DNA from: Albugo candida
Taxonomy: Eukaryota > Oomycota > Peronosporomycetes > Albuginales > Albuginaceae
Direction of reading: 5' to 3'
Assembly (NCBI GenBank): GCA_905220665.1
Contig: CAJNAR010000006.1
Location: forward strand, 124,001-188,000
Length of the DNA stretch: 64,000 bases
The translations under genes and the position numbers were made by a program. The notes below the pieces were generated by a model that was not told the origin of the DNA, made no database searches, and saw only the letters and a program-made list of their open reading frames with translations. Position 1 is the stretch's first letter. Each line of letters opens with the position of its first letter. Positions 57,948 through 64,000 of this stretch are shown in pieces.

Positions 57948-59651
57948 ATGCATCTTCTACCCCGTTTGAGTGTCTGGAGAATCTTCCTTGTATTCTCATC
58001 TTCGCAATTGTGTCTCGAAGGATATGAACGGTCGAGGAGTGCGGATGCTATATTAACAGTTCCAGTCACGGTGGACGGAAATGTGGAAGATTTACGCTTG
58101 TTCGAGGGAGAGAGTTATGAAGATGCTGCAACGGCATTTGCTCGAACGAATGGGCTTATGAACTTGAAAGATCCAAACAAAGCTCAACAAATAGTTCAGC
58201 AGCTTTCGGGTATTCTGAAGGACCGATCGATGGCAATGCAATCAGCAGAGCCTACTCCAAGCGAGACCGAATCGGAGCGGACCGTGCAGCTCACAATTCC
58301 CTTAACGATTGACGGATCGTCCACACAATTAGTCAAGTACAAAGAAGAAAACTCTCAAGATGCCGTGAATCGTTTTTTCTCAACTTTGACACTGACAGAG
58401 GATGTCAAGGCACAACTCGTTCCACAGCTGCTATCGTTGATTCAGACTCGGCTTGAGGAAATCCAAGTAAGAAAAGAAGAATTGTTCTCATTCACAGTCA
58501 CCATAGACGGAAAGGATACGGTCGTTCGTCACTATCAAGACGGTAATCCGGAAGAAGAGGCCATGGATGTGTTACGAGCTCTGAATATGGATTTGATAAC
58601 GATGCAGCATCTGGCACCGCAAATCAAAGCTGAAATAACAAAACGCTTGGGGATGGGTGGATTATCGGAAGCTCAGTCACACGAGAATGTCATATCGGAT
58701 TCTCATCGTGAGCTATTCACGGTCCAAGTTACGATCAATGGCATTGCAGCCGATCTTGCACACAATGAAGGAGACACATTGGAGGAAACTGCATCATCGT
58801 TTCTGCATAAGCATGGAATCATTGATGAAGAAAGTGTTCAAACTTATATGCCCCAGTTGATTGATATTCTACGTGCACGACTTGATGCCTTACAAGTAAA
58901 ACAAGAAGAATCAAGCCCTGTGGAGCCTACCTCACACGACCCAAAGTCACTTGTGGAGGAGCAAGCATTACCAGAGCCTTTTGTCATTATCAATGTACAG
59001 GTCGAAGATGGTCACGAGGCATTGCTTCGCTACTACGAAGGTGACGATATCAATTTAACCGTGAAGCATTTCTTAGAATCCTTCAAGCTCGCAGATGATG
59101 AGATATATCAGCAAAATTTTCATCACTTGGTTACGCTTATCCAAGATCGTGTGAAAACAAGACTTGAAGAGCTATCACAAGCCGACAATTCCCGACATCC
59201 TACTGTGTTTACGGTGCCCGTGAGTTTGGGTGGTGTCGAGCACAACTTTGAGTATTATGAAGGGCAAGAGCCTTTGCATGCGATACGAACATTTTGTGAT
59301 GAACGGCTCCAGACCTTCCGCGTCGATAACTCTATCGAGTTTGATAATGCACAGATGCAGGAATGCGAAAACGTGCTAGTGTCTCACATGAAGAACATTT
59401 TGGAACAGCCCAGAGCGCGAGAGGAGCAGGATGCTGCCGGACATGCTGAGGACACCACTCAACTCGATAAAGCGGAACTTCTTTTCACAATCGAAATTGA
59501 TATTGGAGACTCACGAATTGCGCACCTCAAGTACCATCAAGGCCAGAATCCGACCTCTGTGGCTGAAGCCTTTTGTGAAGAGTTCAAGATTGACGTAAAA
59601 AACGTCCCGATGCTTGTTGAAGCACTTGAAGGGCAGCTAACAAAGCTCTAA
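57948..59651 (+). CDS. Predicted secreted protein with seven ~75-residue repeats
   Basis: 567 aa from the ATG at 57948. The N-terminus MHLLPRLSVWRIFLVFSSS resembles a signal peptide. The rest is seven copies of one ~65-80-residue unit. Each begins with a beta-hairpin (LTVPVTVDG, LTIPLTIDG, FTVTIDG, FTVQVTING, INVQVEDG, FTVPVSLGG, FTIEIDIGD), then an aromatic/Gly turn (YYEGD, HYQDGN, KYHQGQ), an acidic helix with A..F..., and a second helix ending L..LI..RL. Linkers are acidic and Gln/Ser-rich. No enzyme motif or cysteines for disulphides. The unit has a beta-hairpin plus helices layout; I do not recognise a named family. The open frame extends 34 codons upstream only from a non-ATG. A secreted or ER-lumenal binding protein is the likeliest inference. 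Confidence 0.75.
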   Translation: MHLLPRLSVWRIFLVFSSSQLCLEGYERSRSADAILTVPVTVDGNVEDLRLFEGESYEDAATAFARTNGLMNLKDPNKAQQIVQQLSGILKDRSMAMQSAEPTPSETESERTVQLTIPLTIDGSSTQLVKYKEENSQDAVNRFFSTLTLTEDVKAQLVPQLLSLIQTRLEEIQVRKEELFSFTVTIDGKDTVVRHYQDGNPEEEAMDVLRALNMDLITMQHLAPQIKAEITKRLGMGGLSEAQSHENVISDSHRELFTVQVTINGIAADLAHNEGDTLEETASSFLHKHGIIDEESVQTYMPQLIDILRARLDALQVKQEESSPVEPTSHDPKSLVEEQALPEPFVIINVQVEDGHEALLRYYEGDDINLTVKHFLESFKLADDEIYQQNFHHLVTLIQDRVKTRLEELSQADNSRHPTVFTVPVSLGGVEHNFEYYEGQEPLHAIRTFCDERLQTFRVDNSIEFDNAQMQECENVLVSHMKNILEQPRAREEQDAAGHAEDTTQLDKAELLFTIEIDIGDSRIAHLKYHQGQNPTSVAEAFCEEFKIDVKNVPMLVEALEGQLTKL

Positions 59652-59696
59652 GTATCAGTATAAAACACCAATGTTTCTTATATGCGCTTTGGTACG

Positions 59697-62375
59697 TTAT
59701 ATCGCGTCTTCAAAATCATTTTCATCCAAGGAGTCCAATACTTCTGCTTTACCTAGCTTTTTCAACTCTTCCTGAAGCCTTATCACACCAGAATGCGAGA
59801 TAGAATTGTTGTTCAGATTTAAGCGACTAAGCTGAGGTAATCGCGGTATCATCCATTTCGTAAGTGCTTTCGTTCCTTCCGAGTCGATCTCATTGCCATA
59901 AAACGATAAGTCCAGTATGGAGCCATTACATTGTGCTTCGTTTACAGCCAGCCATTCAGAGAACTCGGACAAACCATCCGAGGTAATCTCATTCTCCTCC
60001 AAAACAAGCATCTCAAGATGAGATTGCCTCGCAATCATGGGTGCGATAGCAACCAATCCTTCATCTCCTAGTTCATTACCAGAAATGTCGAGATGTTGCA
60101 ATGAGATTTTCGCCTCATTAATTGCTGTGAGAATTTGAACCAGCCCTTCTTGACCCAGAGAAGCATCTCGAAGCTTCAAGAATTCCAATTCCTTTTGTCG
60201 ACTAATGGCATCAGCCAAAGCCGATGCGCCTTCATGCTGAAAGGAGCAATCGCTGAGGTCCAAATACCTGAGACGCTTCATGTGAATGGCGATGCTACGC
60301 GCTAATTTTTCACTGGCTTCTAAACCAGCACGTGCACTAGCATAACGGAATGACGTCAGGAAGCAGCAATGTTCCAGCATTTCAGCAACTGCTATGCAGC
60401 CACCAGGCCCACTCATATTATTGTAGAAATGAAATGTCTCCAGAGCCCACGCGGTTTTGGCCAGATTATCTTTCGGGTCGATTTGTAAAACCACTTCTTG
60501 CACGATAAATGAGGCGGCAGCGGCTGAAATGCCGTTATTGCAAAAGTATAGATGACGAAGTCTTGGTTGTGGTTTTAACAAACTCAAACAAGCTCGAACG
60601 CCTTTCTCGCCTAGTGCATTATCGCTCAGATCGATTTCTTCGAGTTGTTGAGTACACAATGCGTCACAAACGATTTGAAGGACGCATAATGCTTCATCCT
60701 CAGGGCGACCCGCAATGATATCTGCCAAATCTGCTGCTTTGAGATTTACCAATCGACTTAAGAAAAGCTCAACAAGCAGTTTGGCTCCATCGGCAGTGTA
60801 GCTTTTCCCTCGAAGAGCGATTTTGTCGTAGTGAAGAGGTTTCGATGCATCTTCGATACTGACACCATTAGTACTCAGTAGCTGCTTGACGCGAGCGGCG
60901 TCTACGACCTCTCTGGATTTATCCGTAAACTCAAACAAAGTATTGGTTTTGACGAGAGAAATTTCTTGCATCAAAGCAGCCAAATCTTCTACTTCATCAT
61001 CCTCTTTGACATTGGCGATCCCTTTGTCAACGGTATCGACTCTCTGATTATTTTTCAAAGATGCGACGATAGCTGTTACTGCTGCTTTTGAGAGATTGCT
61101 ACCCTCCAGTTTCAAAGAATTTAAATGCTTTTTGGAGACACAAGCATTGATTAGCGCCAATGCACCTGCTTTCCTGATCCCGCAATTATTCATGTTTATC
61201 TTTGCTATTGCTGGAGTGACGTGTGCGCGAAGCAAAGTGCCAGCTAGTATTTGGGCTCCACGTAATCCAAAATCATTTTGCTCAAGTTCCAAAACTTCCA
61301 AGTGTTTCATCACAGGTAGAACCTCTACTAATTTCACCATACTCTCAGAATCAAGCTCATTCGCTGAGAGATCTAACACTTCTAACAATACACGCTTTTT
61401 GCACTTGAAAACTGAATCGAAAGCTTCAGCAATTGCAATCACTCCATTCATCTTGATACCACAATTACGTAACTTCAAATACTTCATTTGCACTTGCCTT
61501 TTCAACGCTTCACCGACGATGATAGCACCGTCGTCGCCGAGGATAGCTCCGCTGAGGTCCAATTTTTTCAGATTGATCGTCGTAGACCTTTTGATACCAT
61601 TAGCAATACATGATCCATCAAGCGTGGCATGCGTTGCTGAAAATCGAAAGTCACATAAAAATGGCGAGCAGCTGAGAATTTCGCTTATAGCTTCCACACC
61701 ATTATCGTTCAGATTGTTTTGAAAGTGAAGGGTCTCTAGACGAGTCGTACCATTTTGTACAAGAATAACTTGGTCACGAATGAATTTTGCGTCTGCGGCA
61801 GACATTTCGCAATCACATAAATACAAATGTTTTAGATTTTGCTTGTTTTGCAATAGTTTACAACATGTACGAGTGAGCATCTCGCCCAATGCATTGTGAC
61901 TCAAATCTATACTGTTGACACTATTTGCGCATTCAAATGGATCACACAGCTGCTGTAGAATGTCCGCTACCGACTCTTTCGGGTGTCCAGCAGTGACATT
62001 ATTGAGATCAACAATCTCCAGTTGACCAAGTAAATTGTTTTTGCTCATAAGGTTGACATATGCGGCAAATTGTTGTGCTGCTGCTAAATTGAGAGATTTG
62101 TTGCGCAATGAAATTTCGAGAATTGGATTCTTTAATTGTTCAAACGGCATGAACGATTTCATCATATCGCATAATTGCGATTGATCGATGATCTCGCATT
62201 CAGAATCCGCGAACGCTACCCTTTGGAAAGATGTCTTAACATTAGCATTAGCGTTCATAATTTTCGATTTTGGAACATCCAGAACCATGGATTCGTAACA
62301 GTTAACAAACATGTCATAGCAACTGCGTTTTAATTTCAAAATTGCATATCTCCGACGCAATTCTTTTCTCGCCAT
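59697..62375 (-). CDS. RanGAP: RanGAP with two tandem LRR GAP modules
   Basis: An intronless 892-aa protein from the ATG at 62373-62375. The frame extends 13 codons upstream but only from a GTG. It contains two full RanGAP-type LRR arrays. Module 2 (from about residue 490) has FTDKSREVVDAARVKQLL, IALRGKSYTADGAKLL, ADIIAGRPEDEAL, LEEIDLSDNALGEKGVRA, LYFCNNGISAAAA, FHFYNNMSGPGG, LRYLDLSDC and LQHLDISGNELGDEG, ending in an acidic DSLDENDFEDAI. This is the order of plant and fungal RanGAP. Module 1 (about residues 60-470) repeats it in decayed form: NKSLNLAAAQQF, HPKESVADIL, IDLSHNALGEMLTRTC, LYLCDCEMSAADA. RanGAP stimulates GTP hydrolysis by Ran at the nuclear pore. The usual protein has one module (~400-550 aa). 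No WPP domain (the plant nuclear-envelope anchor) was seen. Confidence 0.88.
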   Translation of the reverse strand: MARKELRRRYAILKLKRSCYDMFVNCYESMVLDVPKSKIMNANANVKTSFQRVAFADSECEIIDQSQLCDMMKSFMPFEQLKNPILEISLRNKSLNLAAAQQFAAYVNLMSKNNLLGQLEIVDLNNVTAGHPKESVADILQQLCDPFECANSVNSIDLSHNALGEMLTRTCCKLLQNKQNLKHLYLCDCEMSAADAKFIRDQVILVQNGTTRLETLHFQNNLNDNGVEAISEILSCSPFLCDFRFSATHATLDGSCIANGIKRSTTINLKKLDLSGAILGDDGAIIVGEALKRQVQMKYLKLRNCGIKMNGVIAIAEAFDSVFKCKKRVLLEVLDLSANELDSESMVKLVEVLPVMKHLEVLELEQNDFGLRGAQILAGTLLRAHVTPAIAKINMNNCGIRKAGALALINACVSKKHLNSLKLEGSNLSKAAVTAIVASLKNNQRVDTVDKGIANVKEDDEVEDLAALMQEISLVKTNTLFEFTDKSREVVDAARVKQLLSTNGVSIEDASKPLHYDKIALRGKSYTADGAKLLVELFLSRLVNLKAADLADIIAGRPEDEALCVLQIVCDALCTQQLEEIDLSDNALGEKGVRACLSLLKPQPRLRHLYFCNNGISAAAASFIVQEVVLQIDPKDNLAKTAWALETFHFYNNMSGPGGCIAVAEMLEHCCFLTSFRYASARAGLEASEKLARSIAIHMKRLRYLDLSDCSFQHEGASALADAISRQKELEFLKLRDASLGQEGLVQILTAINEAKISLQHLDISGNELGDEGLVAIAPMIARQSHLEMLVLEENEITSDGLSEFSEWLAVNEAQCNGSILDLSFYGNEIDSEGTKALTKWMIPRLPQLSRLNLNNNSISHSGVIRLQEELKKLGKAEVLDSLDENDFEDAI

Positions 62376-63703
62376 GTCGACTGAAAGAGCACCACTCTCA
62401 TCAAATGATAACACATCAGCAGTAAAATCTCAGGAATCAATACCTGCGTTCTTGTCTCCAGTGTCTAAACTTGAATTGGCACGTAAATATGCTGCTGACG
62501 AGCAACAAAAGCGAATTGAAGCTGCCAATGAGCGTTTAGTCAACCAATTAAAACAGCGCTCAATAAAGCGAAAGAAAACCGAAACTCAGCTTGAAGAACA
62601 TATACAGAAAAAGATGAAGAAAATCGTGACGACGGAACGACTGCATACATCATATCTGAGTGAAGAAACGACAAATGACGCTGACTCGGAGGCTGAATCA
62701 GGGCCCAATTCAATGAGGGTCATCAGTCAGATACAGAGTACTGTCGTCTCAAATGAGAAACCAGTACTTTCTGTGGATGGCGGTCAAGTGAGCATGGATT
62801 CTGATCAGCAACGTCTACCAGAGCCAGGTACGATTTGCCTCTAATGAGATCTCTCGAGCAATCTACTATCACAGAATCTCACTTTCTATTTCACTGAGTT
62901 AGTCGATCTCAGAAATGTTAGTGATATTAGCAGTTTGGAAACAGTAGAAGATGAAGGTATCACTCGAACGTTGCTACGGTCTGTGTCGAATACATTCAGA
63001 TGTATCATTTATCGTGCTTTAGTCAACCAACCGATTCAATGTTCATAGGGAGGCTAGAAAGAAGCTGGACCGAATAGCAGCCAATAGTGTATCGAATCAT
63101 AGCTCTCCGACGAGTTTTCAAAGCCCGAGCAAAGCGGCTATGCTAGAAGACTTTGAAAAAAGTCATTCGCACAGCGATCCGAGTCAAAAAAAAGCAGGAA
63201 CAGAGCTTCATCGGCCGTTGACCAACTATCATTTGAAACAAATGGGATACGCTGACAATGTCAACATATACGCTCCTATGCATGAACAGCAGTCGCAACT
63301 CAAGGAATTCGAAGCGAAGCAAACGCGAGTGGAACGTGATTGGAACATTCACAAGAAGATTGAATTTCAGTCTCCAAATCCCAATGAAGATTCTGAGTAC
63401 GATGATGAGGACTTCTTGTCGTACGAGGCAGATGATATGGAAGCATACACTAAAATATCAAAGAACGAGATAAGAGGATCGAATGCACATATGCAAACTC
63501 AACGGTATCTACCACAGCATTCAGAGCCATTGCAGCGCACTGAGCAATTGAAGAGGAGAAAAAATACGCGCTCATCTTCTCTGTGGTATGTACCATTATA
63601 TATGATATCGTTATTTTTGATGATTCTAGCCATCATGCTCGCAACGGATGTTTTTGAGGAGTACCATAACAATTTCTGGTCTCTAATATTACAATATGTT
63701 TAG
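62374..63703 (+). CDS. Coiled-coil, tail-anchored membrane protein, unrecognised
   Basis: Three exons. Exon 1, 62374 to about 62826, starts MSTERAPLSS and contains a charged helix (ARKYAADEQQKRIEAANERL, QLKQRSIKRKKTETQLEEHI). Exon 2 starts after a gagttag acceptor near 62901 (VDLRNVSDISSLETVEDEG...LLR), and exon 3 runs from about 63050 (REARKKLDRIAANSVSN) to 63703. Exon 3 ends with an acidic run (EDSEYDDEDFLSYEADD), a basic RRKNTRSSS and one hydrophobic segment (LYMISLFLMILAIML) close to the C-terminus. That layout, soluble coiled coil then a single C-terminal membrane helix, is of a tail-anchored protein of the ER, outer mitochondrial or nuclear envelope. No family was recognised. Its ATG (62374-62376) overlaps the RanGAP ATG on the other strand. 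Confidence 0.6.
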
Positions 63704-63756
63704 CATAGACACTTCGAGCTTGGTCATTGTGGCTCACTTTTGATTTCGAGGACTCC

Positions 63757-64000
63757 CTACCAGCTCGTCTTTAAATATACCTTGCAAACCTGAGCGCCGA
63801 TTTCTGTACGATCTATTGCATCGATCAATGCCAACCACGCAAGATATAATGTGAATATATACAGCGGGAACCAATACATCACAGAGAAAAATCTACTCCG
63901 ATAGTCTCCAAATTGCGACTGCTGAAAATATTCTTTGGACACGAGGGAGTGCAAATCTTGTGCAGCGTCTTTGAACAAGGATGCTGTTTCTTCAGAGTCC
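63757..64000 (-). CDS. 3' end of a membrane protein gene, cut by right window edge
   Basis: The minus-strand frame is open from the window edge (DSEETASLFKDAAQDLHSLV...) to a stop at 63757, and contains a hydrophobic stretch (VMYWFPLYIFTLYLAWLALI). The last codons may be intronic, since CAAG|GTATAT is a possible donor near 63781. The 5' part lies outside the window, so the product cannot be named. Confidence 0.5.
   Translation of the reverse strand, partial: DSEETASLFKDAAQDLHSLVSKEYFQQSQFGDYRSRFFSVMYWFPLYIFTLYLAWLALIDAIDRTEIGAQVCKVYLKTSW

Noticed and set aside
62376..62414. 13-codon N-terminal extension of RanGAP
   Set aside because: It begins at GTG; the first ATG is at 62373-62375.

Overview
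The window is nuclear DNA of a compact eukaryotic genome. Genes lie on both strands, mostly a few hundred bases apart or closer, and are cut by many tiny GT-AG introns, mostly about 48-63 nt. Gene content points to an oomycete (stramenopile). There is a run of C-x4-C...C-x2-H zinc knuckles of the type often labelled 'WRKY19-like' in oomycetes, an oomycete-type initiator upstream of the ribonucleotide reductase gene, and axonemal-dynein machinery implying flagellate zoospores. The compactness and moderate GC would suit a white-rust (Albugo-like) genome, but the species is an inference. No viral, plasmid or CRISPR sequence was seen. Exon models were read by eye from splice sites and phase. Where the exons sum to a whole number of codons this is stated.

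Layout. 1-764 (-): 3' part of a SERBP1/HABP4 mRNA-binding protein. 1096-22178 (+): one giant gene for a ~6,930-residue HECT ubiquitin ligase with two RCC1 propellers, Kelch, SPRY, FHA, VPS62-like and UBA modules. 22563-25047 (-): orphan multi-pass membrane protein. 25163-26545 (-): TMEM43. 26659-27837 (-): ribonucleotide reductase small subunit. 28077-30350 (+): orphan six-exon gene. 30878-32863 (+): leucine-rich-repeat protein. 34281-36210 (+): SAM50/Tob55. 36415-37017 (-): ChaC-type glutathione-degrading enzyme. 37260-38084 (-): PRA1. 38808-38879 (+): tRNA-Pro(CGG). About 39273-39566 (+): Tctex-type dynein light chain. 40049-43306 (+): DNAAF5/HEATR2. 43350-43907 (-): small basic protein. 44050-47622 (-): RecQ4-like helicase with a GRF zinc finger. 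47679-48037 (+): 100-residue orphan. 48070-49527 (-): zinc-knuckle repeat protein. 49917-50574 (-): tentative two-exon gene. 50601-51821 (-): SURF1. 52741-57449 (-): ArfGAP-DENN-IQ fusion protein. 57948-59651 (+): secreted seven-repeat protein. 59697-62375 (-): RanGAP with two tandem modules. 62374-63703 (+): tail-anchored coiled-coil protein, head-to-head with RanGAP at a shared CATG. 63757-64000 (-): 3' end of another gene.

These are mainly housekeeping genes: mitochondrial biogenesis (SAM50, SURF1), membrane traffic (PRA1, ArfGAP-DENN), flagellar dynein (DYNLT, DNAAF5), nuclear transport (RanGAP), and genome maintenance or dNTP supply (RecQ4, RNR2). They form no evident operon-like unit. 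The novelty lies in protein architecture: the giant HECT ligase, the ArfGAP-DENN-IQ fusion, the double RanGAP and the seven-repeat secreted protein. It also lies in gene structure: stop-free 3n introns, an intron that splits the catalytic cysteine codon, a likely GC-AG intron, and overlapping divergent start codons.
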